From Amycolatopsis bullii (lineage in GTDB: Bacteria; Actinomycetota; Actinomycetes; Mycobacteriales; Pseudonocardiaceae), in assembly GCF_014654205.1 (NCBI RefSeq), contig NZ_BNAW01000002.1, forward strand, positions 186,001 through 250,000: a stretch of DNA of 64,000 nucleotides. The letters are read 5' to 3'. The notes under the pieces were generated by a model. That model searched no databases. It was not told the DNA's origin and saw only the letters and a list, made by a program, of their open reading frames with translations. Shown piece by piece: positions 8,601-17,108 of the stretch; position 1 is the first letter of the stretch; every line of letters begins with the position of its first letter. Made by a program: the position numbers and the translations under genes.

Positions 8601-9356
8601 TCACACCAGGGATGCGGTCAGCCCGCCGTCGAGGACGTAGTGGCTGCCGGTGATCCAGCTCGCCCGGTCCGACGCCAGGAACGCCGTCACCTCCGCGATG
8701 TCCTGCGGGGTGCCCAGCCGGCCCTGCTTGGCCGCGACGAGGTCGCCGAACGGGACCTGGGTGGCCGCCTCGAAGTCCGGGACCAGGCGCTCGACCATGG
8801 CCGTGTCCGCGAAGCCCGGGCAGACCGCGTTGACCCGGACACCCGTCGGGCGCATCTCGACCGCCGCCACGCGGGTCAGCTGGATGACCGCCGCCTTCGT
8901 CGCGCAGTAGGAGCCGAGCAGGGGGCTGCCGCCGATGCCCGCGATCGAGGCGATGTTGACGATGTTCCCCTTGGCCTCCACCAGGTGCGGGATCGCCGCC
9001 TTCATCGCCACGAACGTGCCGCGGACGTTGACCGCGAAGATCTTGTCGAAGCTCTCCGTCGGCTGCTGCAACAGCGGTGACGACACCTCGATCCCCGCGT
9101 TGTTCACTAGGACGTCGAGCCCGCCGAGGAGGTCGACGGCCTGCTGGATCGCCGACTGCACCTGGATTTCGTCGGTGACGTCGCAGTTGGCGACGCCGGC
9201 CGCGCCGATCTCGTCGGCCGCCTGCTTGGCCGACAGGGAATCGAGGTCGCTCACGACCACCCGGGCGCCGCGTTCGGTGAACAGGGCCGCGATGGCCTTG
9301 CCGATGCCGGCGCCGGAGCCGGTGACGAAGACGCGCTTTCCTTCGAGTTCGGACAT
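8601..9356 (-). CDS. SDR family NAD(P)-dependent oxidoreductase
   Basis: 251 residues, the usual length of a classical short-chain dehydrogenase. It has TGSGAGIG cofactor-binding motif (residues 12-19), NNAG (85-88), and the catalytic set N110, S137, Y150 and K154 (YCATK). Acidic residues after strand 2 (SDLDS) favour NAD over NADP. The reaction is oxidation of an alcohol or reduction of a ketone; the substrate is unknown. The ATG at 9356 has GAAAGGGA upstream and lies 11 bases after the LLM gene, so it is the third gene of the acyl-CoA synthetase operon. Confidence 0.9.
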   Translation of the reverse strand: MSELEGKRVFVTGSGAGIGKAIAALFTERGARVVVSDLDSLSAKQAADEIGAAGVANCDVTDEIQVQSAIQQAVDLLGGLDVLVNNAGIEVSSPLLQQPTESFDKIFAVNVRGTFVAMKAAIPHLVEAKGNIVNIASIAGIGGSPLLGSYCATKAAVIQLTRVAAVEMRPTGVRVNAVCPGFADTAMVERLVPDFEAATQVPFGDLVAAKQGRLGTPQDIAEVTAFLASDRASWITGSHYVLDGGLTASLV

Positions 9357-9367
9357 GCTGGTCCCTT

Positions 9368-10360
9368 TCACATCGCGTCGATCTTGGGGAGGATTTCTTC
9401 CTTGAGGCGCTTCAGGTCGTCGAGGGTCTTCGCCACCGGGACGTCCTGGAAGGGCGGCCACAGGAACGGCATGGTCAGCCCGGCTTCCCGGTAGCGCTTG
9501 AGCTGGTCGGTGATCTGCGCCTGCGAGCCGACGAGCAGGTTGGTGCCCTTGCCCATGGGGCTCTGGTCCATGTCCTGGTCGGTGATGACGAACCAGATCA
9601 TGCTGGCGATCTCGAGGTCGTCGACCGACCGCGGGGTGTCGAGGGCGTCGAGCTCGCGCTGGATCTCGGTGCGCCAGCGCCGGATGTCCTCGGGTGAGTC
9701 CTGGATGCCGATCCAGCCGGAGAGCCCGTACTTCGCGATGCGCGCGGCCGACCGCTTCGCGTCCTTGAGGCCGCTGAAGAAGATCGGCGGGTGCGGTTTC
9801 TGCACCGGCTTCGCGCCGAAACCGCTGCGCTGGAAGTCGGCGAACTCGCCGTGGTACTCGAACAGATCGTTGGTCCAGATGCCCTGCATGATCTCCAGGG
9901 TCTCCCGGACGTGCTTGTGCCGCTTGGGGAAGATGTGCGACGCGCTCGCGGCGGCGAACTCCTCGGGCATCCAGCCGGAGCCGACGGCGACGTTGAGCCG
10001 GCCGCCCGACAGGTGGTCGATGGTCGCGAGTTCCGCGGCGAGGACACCGGGCGAGCGGTAGGGCGTGTCGATGATGCTCATCCCGATCCGCACCTTCGAC
10101 GTCTTCGCCGCCAGCCACGGGATCAGCGGCATGCCCTGCAGGAACTCACCCCGCGAGCTGACCGGCAGCCCCTTGGGAAAGCCCTCGATCATGCCGAAGG
10201 AGTACTGCATCTCCTGCGTGTCCGACGTCTCCGGGACGATGATCCGGTCGAGCGTCCAGACGGAGTCGAAGTCGAGGTCCTCGGCCAGCGCGGTGAGGTC
10301 CTCGAGCTCCCGCACGGTCACCTTGTCCCGGAAGTTCGGCAGGTAGAGCGCGAGTTTCAT
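9368..10360 (-). CDS. LLM-class F420-dependent oxidoreductase
   Basis: 330 residues with the bacterial-luciferase-like TIM barrel. Signature segments are LATIDHLSGGRLNVAVGSGW near residues 115-135 and the RSPGVLAAE motif before it, as in F420-dependent enzymes of actinobacteria. Likely a hydride-transfer or flavin-type oxygenase step on a hydrophobic substrate, working between the CoA ligase and the SDR encoded on either side. The choice of F420 over FMN is a family inference. Gaps of 10-11 bases to both neighbours indicate one transcript. Confidence 0.85.
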   Translation of the reverse strand: MKLALYLPNFRDKVTVRELEDLTALAEDLDFDSVWTLDRIIVPETSDTQEMQYSFGMIEGFPKGLPVSSRGEFLQGMPLIPWLAAKTSKVRIGMSIIDTPYRSPGVLAAELATIDHLSGGRLNVAVGSGWMPEEFAAASASHIFPKRHKHVRETLEIMQGIWTNDLFEYHGEFADFQRSGFGAKPVQKPHPPIFFSGLKDAKRSAARIAKYGLSGWIGIQDSPEDIRRWRTEIQRELDALDTPRSVDDLEIASMIWFVITDQDMDQSPMGKGTNLLVGSQAQITDQLKRYREAGLTMPFLWPPFQDVPVAKTLDDLKRLKEEILPKIDAM

Positions 10361-10370
10361 GTGTTCTCCT

Positions 10371-11903
10371 TCAACGGGTGGCGAGGGTCGTGCGGATCTC
10401 GGCCTTCAGCACCTTGCCGACGGTCGAGCGGGGCAGGTCCGGCCAGACTTCGATCTGCTTCGGCGCCTTGACGCTGCCGATGCGGTCCTTGACGAAGGCG
10501 ATCAGCTCGCCGTCTTCCAGTTCGGCGCCCGGCCGGAGCTGGACGACGGCGGTGACCCGTTCGCCCCACTTGTCGTCGGGCAGGCCGATCACGGCGCAGT
10601 CGCGGACCGCGTCGTGGGCCAGCACCGCCTGCTCGACTTCGGCGGAGTAGACGTTGAACCCGCCGGTGATGACCATGTCCTTGGCCCGGTCGACGATGTG
10701 GAGGAAGCCTTCGCCGTCGAGGAACCCGATGTCCCCGGTGTGGTGCCAGCCGTGGGCCGACGCCTCCGCCGTGGCTTCCGGGTTGCGGTAGTAGCCCGCC
10801 ATCACCAGCGAGCCGCGGACACAGATCTCGCCGCGTTCGCCCTGCGGTACGGCCTTTCCGTCGCCGTCGAGGATCGCCACCGTGACCAGGGGCGACGGCC
10901 GTCCGGCGGAGGCCAGCCGTCCGGTGTGGACGGTGCCGTCGGGACGCCGGTGCTCGGCGGGCGACATCGTCGAGATCATCATCGGCGCCTCGGACTGGCC
11001 GAAGAGCTGGGCCATCGGCCCGATGCGGTCGAGGGCTTCGGTCAGCCGGGCCGTCGACATCGGGGCCGCGCCGTACCAGAAGCACTGCAGCGACGACAGA
11101 TCCGAGCCGTCCAGGGCTTCGTGGTCGAGCACGAGGTAGATCAGCGTCGGCGGCAGGAACGTGTGGGTGACGCGGTGGCGTTCGATGAGCTCCAGGAACC
11201 GGCCGACGTCCGGCTTCGGCATGATCACGACCTCGCCGCCGCGGGCCAGGACCGGGAAGCACAGGACACCGGCCGCGTGGGTCAGCGGGGCCAGGGCCAG
11301 GTACACCGGGCGGCCCTCGAAGGGGTAGCTCATCAGCGTGATCGCCGACATCACCTCGAGGTTGCGGCCGGTGAGCATGACGCCCTTGGGCCGCCCGGTG
11401 GTGCCACCGGTACCCACGAGCGCGACGACGTCGTCCGGCTGGGCGGCCACCGCGGGCGGGTCGTCTTTCGCCTGGCCGACCCAGTCGTCGAAGCCGGGCG
11501 CGAAGCCGTCGCCCTCACCGAGCCGGACGAGGGTGGTCAGCTTCGGCAGCTGCGGGGCGATCCGGCGGACCAGGTCCTCGAAGGCGGGCTGGAAGACCAG
11601 GGTCGTGCAGTCGAAGAGGTCCAGGAGCTCGGCGTTCTCGGCGGCCGCGTTGCGCGGGTTGATCGGGCACCACACCGCGCCGGCCCGCGAGATGCCGAAG
11701 ACGCAGGTGAACGCGGTCGGGTCGTTGGCCGAGAGGATGCCGACCTTGTCCCCCGGGGCGACGCCGGAGCGCCGCAACGCCCGGGCGACGGCCTCGGCGA
11801 GCTCGACGACCTCGCCGTAGGACCGGGAGACCCCGTCGAGGGTCAAGCAGGGCGCCCCGGGGTCCAGGGAGGCGCCTTTTTCGAGGTAGAAGAACAGAGA
11901 CAT
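10371..11903 (-). CDS. Acyl-CoA synthetase (AMP-binding family)
   Basis: 510 residues of the ANL superfamily. The AMP-binding P-loop GTGGTTGRPKG is at residues 164-174; FGQSEAP and HTGDIGF carry the A5 and A7 motifs; RSTVGKVLK near the C-terminus has the catalytic lysine. It activates a carboxylic acid as acyl-adenylate and then acyl-CoA. The ATG at 11903 has GGGAGGGA 6 bases upstream; the longer frame to 12032 runs into the tetR promoter. It is first in a three-gene operon, so the pathway probably starts with CoA activation of an aliphatic, terpenoid or steroid-like acid. The substrate is unproven. Confidence 0.9.
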   Translation of the reverse strand: MSLFFYLEKGASLDPGAPCLTLDGVSRSYGEVVELAEAVARALRRSGVAPGDKVGILSANDPTAFTCVFGISRAGAVWCPINPRNAAAENAELLDLFDCTTLVFQPAFEDLVRRIAPQLPKLTTLVRLGEGDGFAPGFDDWVGQAKDDPPAVAAQPDDVVALVGTGGTTGRPKGVMLTGRNLEVMSAITLMSYPFEGRPVYLALAPLTHAAGVLCFPVLARGGEVVIMPKPDVGRFLELIERHRVTHTFLPPTLIYLVLDHEALDGSDLSSLQCFWYGAAPMSTARLTEALDRIGPMAQLFGQSEAPMMISTMSPAEHRRPDGTVHTGRLASAGRPSPLVTVAILDGDGKAVPQGERGEICVRGSLVMAGYYRNPEATAEASAHGWHHTGDIGFLDGEGFLHIVDRAKDMVITGGFNVYSAEVEQAVLAHDAVRDCAVIGLPDDKWGERVTAVVQLRPGAELEDGELIAFVKDRIGSVKAPKQIEVWPDLPRSTVGKVLKAEIRTTLATR

Positions 11904-11962
11904 CGTCGTCCCTCCCGACTTCGCCGGTGGCTGGTGACGACCATGACCGCCGCCTGGACGAA

Positions 11963-11978
11963 TGTCAAGATTTTCTTG
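11963..11978. promoter_or_regulatory. Operator/-35 region shared by acyl-CoA synthetase operon and tetR
   Basis: CAAGA-TTT-TCTTG (11966-11978) is a perfect 5-bp inverted repeat, extendable to GTCAAGA / TCTTGGAC with one bulge. On the minus strand TTGACA (11968-11963) is a perfect -35 hexamer for the operon. Its place between divergent start codons suits binding by the adjacent TetR protein. Confidence 0.5.
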
Positions 11979-12019
11979 GACGATTGGCCAGAAAGCGGCC
12001 GGATGGTATCTTCGGCGCT

Positions 12020-12637
12020 GTGACCAGCGCACCCGCCGTGAGGCGCCGGACCCCAGCCGACAAGTTCGAGGACCGCCGCCGGGAACTGGCCGACGCGGCG
12101 CTCCTGGCCCTGGCCGACCTCGGCTACGCCCGCACCAGCCTGCGCACGATCGCGGAGCACACGAAGTTCTCCCACGGGCTGCTGCACTACTACTTCGCCG
12201 ACAAGGTCGAGCTGATCACCTACTGCGTGCGGCGCTACAAGGCCGCCTGCGTGCAGCGCTACGAGGGCGGCGTCGGCGAGGCGGACACGGCGGCCGAGCT
12301 GGCGTCGGCGTGCGCGGACGGCCTGGCGGCGGCGCTCGGCGAGGCGCCGCTGATGCACCGCATGTGGTACGACCTGCGCACGCAGTCCCTGTTCGAGCCG
12401 GCGTTCCGCGAGGACGTCGCCGAGATCGACGACAATCTCCGGGACATGATCTGGCGCAACGTGACCGCCTACGCGGAGCTGGCCGCCGCCGAGCCGACCT
12501 GCTCGGCGGCGGACGCGTACGCGCTGTTCGACGGGCTGTTCCAGCAGGCGCTGCTGCGGCACCTGGCCGGCGAAGAGGCGGCGCTGGACGACCTGCGACG
12601 CGGGGTGCGGGAGCTGTTGCCCCGGCTGGTCGGCTAG
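12020..12637 (+). CDS. TetR family transcriptional regulator
   Basis: 205 residues. The N-terminal helix-turn-helix (TSLRTIAEHTKFSHGLLHYY, about residues 40-60) is typical, followed by a helical ligand-binding domain. GTG at 12020 has no ribosome site, but TATCTT at 12007-12012 ends 7 bases before it, which suggests a leaderless mRNA. It is divergent from the acyl-CoA synthetase operon with 116 bases between starts and a candidate operator there, so it most likely represses that operon and itself in response to an acyl-type ligand. Confidence 0.88.
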   Translation: MTSAPAVRRRTPADKFEDRRRELADAALLALADLGYARTSLRTIAEHTKFSHGLLHYYFADKVELITYCVRRYKAACVQRYEGGVGEADTAAELASACADGLAAALGEAPLMHRMWYDLRTQSLFEPAFREDVAEIDDNLRDMIWRNVTAYAELAAAEPTCSAADAYALFDGLFQQALLRHLAGEEAALDDLRRGVRELLPRLVG

Positions 12638-13227
12638 CTTCCGTCCCCGACGACGATGACGTGCAGGCTCCGCGGCCCGTGCACGCCTTCCACCCGGGTC
12701 AGCTCGATGTCGCTGGTCGCGCTCGGCCCGCTGATCCAGGTCTGCGGGCGGGCCGGGTCCAGCGCGGCCACCGCCTCCGGCACGCCGGGCACGATCTGCT
12801 CCTCCCGCAGCACGCACACGTGCACGTCCGGCACGAGGCTCAGCGCCCGCCGGCCCTGGCCCGGACCGTGGTCGAGCACGATCGTGCCGGTGGCCGCGAT
12901 GCCCAGCGCGGCCGTGGTGACGACGGCGTCGAACTCCGCCAGCTCCGCGGTGGTCGAGGGCGGCGGCGAGCCGCCGATGTCGACCGGGAACCCTTCGGGG
13001 ACCAGGACTTTCCGCGCCGGCCGCAAGGCCGCGTGGAGAGCATCCGGCAGTTCGGCGGCGGTGCAGCGCGTGAGGGCGGCGCGGTAGTCGAGCACGCGCT
13101 CGGCGAACAACTCGACGTCCGCGTGCGCGACGGTCGCGCGATACCCGCGGGGCACCACCGCTTCCGCGCGGTCCGCGTGCCGAAGCGCACCCCGGACGGC
13201 GGCCAGGATTTCCTCGCGCGCGTTCAT
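12634..13227 (-). CDS. lutC: Lactate utilization protein C (LUD domain)
   Basis: 197 residues of the LUD domain family. Recognisable segments are LGIAATGTIVLDHG and the C-terminal QTWISGPSATSDIELTRVEG, which is the diagnostic LutC ending. With LutA and LutB it forms the non-flavin L-lactate oxidising complex that yields pyruvate. The ATG at 13227 overlaps the lutB stop by 4 bases (ATGA), so expression is coupled. Its stop overlaps the end of the convergent tetR gene by 4 bases. Confidence 0.92.
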   Translation of the reverse strand: MNAREEILAAVRGALRHADRAEAVVPRGYRATVAHADVELFAERVLDYRAALTRCTAAELPDALHAALRPARKVLVPEGFPVDIGGSPPPSTTAELAEFDAVVTTAALGIAATGTIVLDHGPGQGRRALSLVPDVHVCVLREEQIVPGVPEAVAALDPARPQTWISGPSATSDIELTRVEGVHGPRSLHVIVVGDGS

Positions 13228-14687
13228 CGCTTCCCCCACCAGGACCGGAACGACTCGCGCGGCGGCGCGGGCAGGTCGCGGCTGTCCGTCCACAGTGAAC
13301 CCGGCCACGGCAGGTGGGACAGGGCGCGGCGGCCGCCCGGGAGCAGACGGCGGCCGAACCGGGTCAGGGCCCGGTTCGCGACCCCCAGGCCGCGTTCGGC
13401 CAACCCCAGCCGCCGGGCGTCCGAGAGCACCCACGACGCCGTCTTCATCGCCACCGCCTCGGGTTTCGGTGGCCCGCCGCGGTGCGCGTCGACCACCCGG
13501 GAACGCAGGTGCACCAGGACTTCCGGGATGTCGATGCGCACCGGGCACGCCTCGAAGCAGGCGCCGCACAGGCTGGACGCGTACGGCAGCGAATCGGTCT
13601 GCTCGTCGACGCCCACGCCTTTGAGGAGAGGGTTGAGGATCGCGCCGATCGGCCCGGGGTAGACCGAACCGTAGGCGTGGCCGCCGGTCCGTTCGTACAC
13701 CGGGCAGACGTTCAGGCACGCCGAGCAGCGGATGCAGCGCAGCGCCTGCCGGCCGACCTCGTCGGCGAGCGCGCGGGTGCGGCCGTTGTCCAGCAGCACC
13801 ACGTGCAGTTCCTGCGGCCCGTCGCCCGGGGTCACGCCCGACCACGTCGAGGTGTAGGGGTTCATCCGCTCGCCGGTGCTCGAGCGCGGCAGGAGCTGGA
13901 GGAACACGTCAAGGTCGGCCCACGTGGGCACCACCTTTTCGAGGCCCACCACCGAAACGAGCACCTCGGGCAGGGTCAGGCACATCCGGCCGTTGCCCTC
14001 GGACTCGACGACGACCAGGGTGCCGCTTTCGGCGACGGCGAAGTTCGCGCCGGAGACCGCCAGCTTCGCCCGCAGGAACTTCTCGCGCAGGTGCAGCCGG
14101 GCCGCGCCGGCCAGCTCGGCGGGGTCGTCGGTCAGGCCGTCGGGCGACGGACGGCCCGCCGCGGCCATCTCGCGACGGAAGATCTCCCGGATCTCCGCGC
14201 GGTTGCGGTGGATCGCCGGCACCAGGATGTGGCTGGGCAGGTCGTCGCCGAGCTGCACGATGAGCTCGGCGAGATCGGTCTCCCAGGCGGTGACGCCGTG
14301 CTCGGCGAGCGCCTCGTTGAGGCCGATCTCCTGGGTCGCCATCGACTTGACCTTGACGACCTCGTCGACGCCGTGGTCCCGCGCGATGCGCGCGACGATC
14401 TCGCACGCCTCCGGCGCGTCCCGTGCCCAGTGCACGGTCGCTCCCCGCGCCTGCAGTGCCGCTTCGAGGGTCAGCAGGTGCTCGTCGAGGCGGCGCAGGG
14501 TGTTGTCCTTGATCGCGGCGCCGGCCAGGCGCAGTTCCTCCCATTCGGCCACCTCGCCGACGACGGCCGCGCGCTTGGCGCGGATCGTGCCGGTGGCGTG
14601 GGCCAGGTTGCGCCGCAGCTGCGTGTCGGCGAGCGCTTCCCGGGCCGCCGCCGGGAAGGCGGGCATGCCGACGAACGTGGCGCTCAC
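13224..14687 (-). CDS. lutB: Lactate utilization iron-sulfur protein B
   Basis: 487 residues: an N-terminal LUD domain, then a ferredoxin-like part with two [4Fe-4S] motifs, CIRCSACLNVCP (about 315-326) and CGACFEACP (about 372-380), then a LutB-type C-terminal extension ending in a Trp-rich tail. It carries electrons in L-lactate oxidation. GTG at 14687 overlaps the lutA stop by 4 bases. All cluster cysteines are present, so it should be functional. Confidence 0.93.
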   Translation of the reverse strand: MSATFVGMPAFPAAAREALADTQLRRNLAHATGTIRAKRAAVVGEVAEWEELRLAGAAIKDNTLRRLDEHLLTLEAALQARGATVHWARDAPEACEIVARIARDHGVDEVVKVKSMATQEIGLNEALAEHGVTAWETDLAELIVQLGDDLPSHILVPAIHRNRAEIREIFRREMAAAGRPSPDGLTDDPAELAGAARLHLREKFLRAKLAVSGANFAVAESGTLVVVESEGNGRMCLTLPEVLVSVVGLEKVVPTWADLDVFLQLLPRSSTGERMNPYTSTWSGVTPGDGPQELHVVLLDNGRTRALADEVGRQALRCIRCSACLNVCPVYERTGGHAYGSVYPGPIGAILNPLLKGVGVDEQTDSLPYASSLCGACFEACPVRIDIPEVLVHLRSRVVDAHRGGPPKPEAVAMKTASWVLSDARRLGLAERGLGVANRALTRFGRRLLPGGRRALSHLPWPGSLWTDSRDLPAPPRESFRSWWGKR

Positions 14688-15409
14688 GCGTCCTCCTCGG
14701 TCGAAGCCAGCACGTCGGCCAGGTGCAGCACGCGGACGCCGGACCGCTGCCGCGACAGCAGGCCACCGACGTGCAGCAGGCAGGAGTTGTCCCCGGCGAC
14801 GAGCACCTCCGCCCCGGTTTCGCGGACGTGCCGGGCCTTGTCCGCCCCCATCGCGGTGGACGTCTCGGCGTTCTTGACGGCGAAGGTGCCCCCGAACCCG
14901 CAGCACTCCTGCGCGGCGGGCAGTTCGACGAGGTCGAGCCCGCGCACCGCCCGCAGCAGCCGCAGCGGCTTGTCGCCCACGCCGAGCATGCGCAGCGAGT
15001 GGCAGGTCGGGTGGTAGGTGACGCGGTGCGGGAAGTACGCGCCGACGTCGGTCACGCCGAGCACGTCGACGAGGAACTCGCTCAGCTCGCGCACCTTCGG
15101 CCCGGTCTCGGCCAGCCGCGGCTCCCCCGCGCGCCGGGCAACCAGGCCGTGCTGGTGCCGGGCCGAGCCGGCGCACGAGCCCGACGGCGTGACGACGTGG
15201 TCGTACCCAGCGAACGCATCGGTGAACGCGCGGACCACGCCCGCGGCCTCGTCGAGGTAGCCGGTGTTGACCATCGGCTGGCCGCAGCAGGTCTGCGCCT
15301 CCGGGAAGTCCGCGTCCACGCCCAGGCGGCGCAGCAGCCGGAACACCGCCTTCCCCGTGTCGGGGAACAGCGCGTCGTTGATGCAGGTGACGAGCACGGC
15401 GACCTTCAT
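14684..15409 (-). CDS. lutA: Lactate utilization protein A (cysteine-rich CCG domain)
   Basis: 241 residues with two CCG-type motifs, TCCGQP (C41, C42) and ECCGFGG (about 168-171). These bind an unusual iron-sulfur cluster in GlpC/HdrB-like electron-transfer subunits. First gene of lutABC, which converts L-lactate to pyruvate in the cytoplasm. The ATG at 15409 was preferred over 15442 because MKVAVLVTC is the family start. No lactate permease or LutR-type regulator lies next to the operon. Confidence 0.92.
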   Translation of the reverse strand: MKVAVLVTCINDALFPDTGKAVFRLLRRLGVDADFPEAQTCCGQPMVNTGYLDEAAGVVRAFTDAFAGYDHVVTPSGSCAGSARHQHGLVARRAGEPRLAETGPKVRELSEFLVDVLGVTDVGAYFPHRVTYHPTCHSLRMLGVGDKPLRLLRAVRGLDLVELPAAQECCGFGGTFAVKNAETSTAMGADKARHVRETGAEVLVAGDNSCLLHVGGLLSRQRSGVRVLHLADVLASTEEDA

Positions 15410-15844
15410 GCGCACCCGCCTTCGTAGATTAAAAGGTTTCAATGACTGCTGTCCGGCGACGCTACTACGATGGGTTGTTACGTTTCAAGTCTGAAGCGCG
15501 GGGTCGGGGCCCCGGGGCGGCGAACGCACGCAGGATCTGCCCGCCGAGCCGCGTCGGGCGGGCTGCCACTCCTGAGCGTCATCGCTCCGGTTCCCGGTTG
15601 CGCCGGCCGGGCAACTCCCGGCCGGCGACCGGCCGCACCGGCCACGGACAGTGACCGAACCGGGTTCCGGCGAGGTCCGTCCGTGCCGATGCACGCCCAT
15701 TCGCAGAGCCATCGGAACGGCGCAAATCGTTGAGGGACAAGAATTTTCGTTCATCCGTCAGGTGACGGATGTGTGAAATGCGCCCCACCGCGAAACATTG
15801 CGTTACGGAGTATGACGCTCCGGCCTCGACGCCGAGGAGGAGCG
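15410..15844. other. Divergent intergenic region, lutA to the CynX-like transporter
   Basis: 435 bases without a convincing gene. The lutA-proximal 80 bases are the least GC-rich and should hold its promoter (TTGAAA-like hexamers at 15483-15488 and 15437-15442 on the minus strand). The middle is GC-rich. The transporter-proximal part holds a perfect 20-bp palindrome (separate entry). Confidence 0.6.
15752..15771. promoter_or_regulatory. Perfect 9+2+9 palindrome, candidate operator
   Basis: CATCCGTCA at 15752-15760 and TGACGGATG at 15763-15771 are exact reverse complements around GG. It lies 74 bases before the transporter ATG. The spacing and symmetry fit a dimeric GntR- or TetR-type regulator. 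No such regulator lies beside it, so the binding protein is unknown. Confidence 0.6.
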
Positions 15845-17023
15845 ATGTCGCGTGCCACCACCACCGTCTCCACTCTGGTCATCTTCGTTCTGGCCCTGAA
15901 CCTGCGGCCGGCCGTCACGAGCCTGGGTGCCGCCCTGCCGGACATCTCCGTCGCCGGTGGTCTCGTCGCCGCGGTGCTCGTCGCCCTGCCCCTGTGGGCC
16001 ATCGGCCTCGGTGGCTGGGCGACGCCGTGGCTGTGCCGCTGGGTGGGGACGCACCGGACCGTCACCGTGGCCCTCGTCGGGCTGGTGCTGTCACTGGCCG
16101 GGCGGGTCCTCGGCGGCCCGGTGGAACTGCTGGTCGGGACGGCGCTGGCCTGCCTGTCCATCGCGGTGCTCGGCACCATGCTGCCGTTGCTGGCCCAGGG
16201 TTCCGCCGCCTTCACCTTCGGGCTCGGGGTGGGCAGCACGGCCGGTGCGCTGGTCACGCCCACGGCGGTCATGTCGTCGTCGTGGCGGGTCGCCCTCGGC
16301 GTGTGGGCGACCACGGCGCTGCTGGCCCAGCAGGTGTGGCAGCGCACCCCCGGCGAGTTCGTGTCGCCGCGGAGGGCCCCCGGAACGGTGCGCGCCTCGG
16401 CCCTGACCATCCACTTCGGACTCATTTCGACGGTGACGTTCCTGGTCATGGGCTGGCTGCCCGGCATCCTGCGCAGCGCCGGGGTGCCTTCGACGACGGC
16501 CGGGGCGTGCCTCGCGTTGTCGATGGCCATGGGGTTGCCGATGATGTGGCTGGTGCCGGGCTGGACCCGCCGCTGGCGCAACCAGACCCTGCTCGTGGTC
16601 GTCCTCGCCACACCGAACGTGATCGGCGTGACCGGGCTGCTCCTGGCCCCCGCGGCCGCCCCGTGGCTGTGGGCCGCGGCCACGGGCACCGGGATGGGGG
16701 CGCTCGCCTTCGCCCTGACGACCATTTCGTTGCGCAGCAAGGACAGCTCGGTGGCGCTGTCGGCGGTGGTCCAGGGCGTGGGGTACGTCATCGCCGGCTT
16801 CGGCGTGCTGGTCTGCGGCTGGCTGCACACGGGAACGGGGACCTGGCGGACCCCGCTGATGCTGGTACTGGCGGTGTTGCTCGGCCAGATGGTCAGCGGC
16901 CACATCGCGGTGTTCCGCCGCACCCCGGCACCGGCACCCGCCCCGGCCCCGGCCCCGGAGCCGGCAGCCACCCAGCCGATCACCGTGCACCCCCAGGACG
17001 ACGCTCCCGAGGTCGCTGCCTGA
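15845..17023 (+). CDS. MFS transporter, CynX/NimT-like
   Basis: 392 residues, about 12 hydrophobic segments. The N-terminal LALNLRPAVTSLGAALPDI motif is the signature of the CynX/NimT (cyanate/2-nitroimidazole transporter) branch of the major facilitator superfamily. The ATG at 15845 has GAGGAGGAG just upstream; earlier in-frame starts have none. The C-terminus is an Ala-Pro repeat tail (TPAPAPAPAPAPEPA) that probably protrudes into the cytoplasm and is not part of the family core. The substrate is unknown; it could export a drug or import a small anion. Confidence 0.85.
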   Translation: MSRATTTVSTLVIFVLALNLRPAVTSLGAALPDISVAGGLVAAVLVALPLWAIGLGGWATPWLCRWVGTHRTVTVALVGLVLSLAGRVLGGPVELLVGTALACLSIAVLGTMLPLLAQGSAAFTFGLGVGSTAGALVTPTAVMSSSWRVALGVWATTALLAQQVWQRTPGEFVSPRRAPGTVRASALTIHFGLISTVTFLVMGWLPGILRSAGVPSTTAGACLALSMAMGLPMMWLVPGWTRRWRNQTLLVVVLATPNVIGVTGLLLAPAAAPWLWAAATGTGMGALAFALTTISLRSKDSSVALSAVVQGVGYVIAGFGVLVCGWLHTGTGTWRTPLMLVLAVLLGQMVSGHIAVFRRTPAPAPAPAPAPEPAATQPITVHPQDDAPEVAA

Positions 17024-17032
17024 CCCGACGGC

Positions 17033-17072
17033 GTGAGTGGTAAGGCGGGTTAGAACCCGCTTTACCACTCAC
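17033..17072. terminator. Long hairpin between convergent genes
   Basis: A 19-base arm (GTGAGTGGTAAGGCGGGTT) and its complement (17054-17072) pair at 18 Watson-Crick positions plus one G-U, with a 2-base centre. There is no T-run. Placed between the ends of the MFS and LuxR genes, it likely ends both transcripts. One arm of a similar element (GTGAGTGGT) reappears at another gene end near 21696. Confidence 0.7.
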
Positions 17073-17108
17073 GACCTGGCGCGACAGACCGCCCGCCGGG
17101 AAAGGAAC

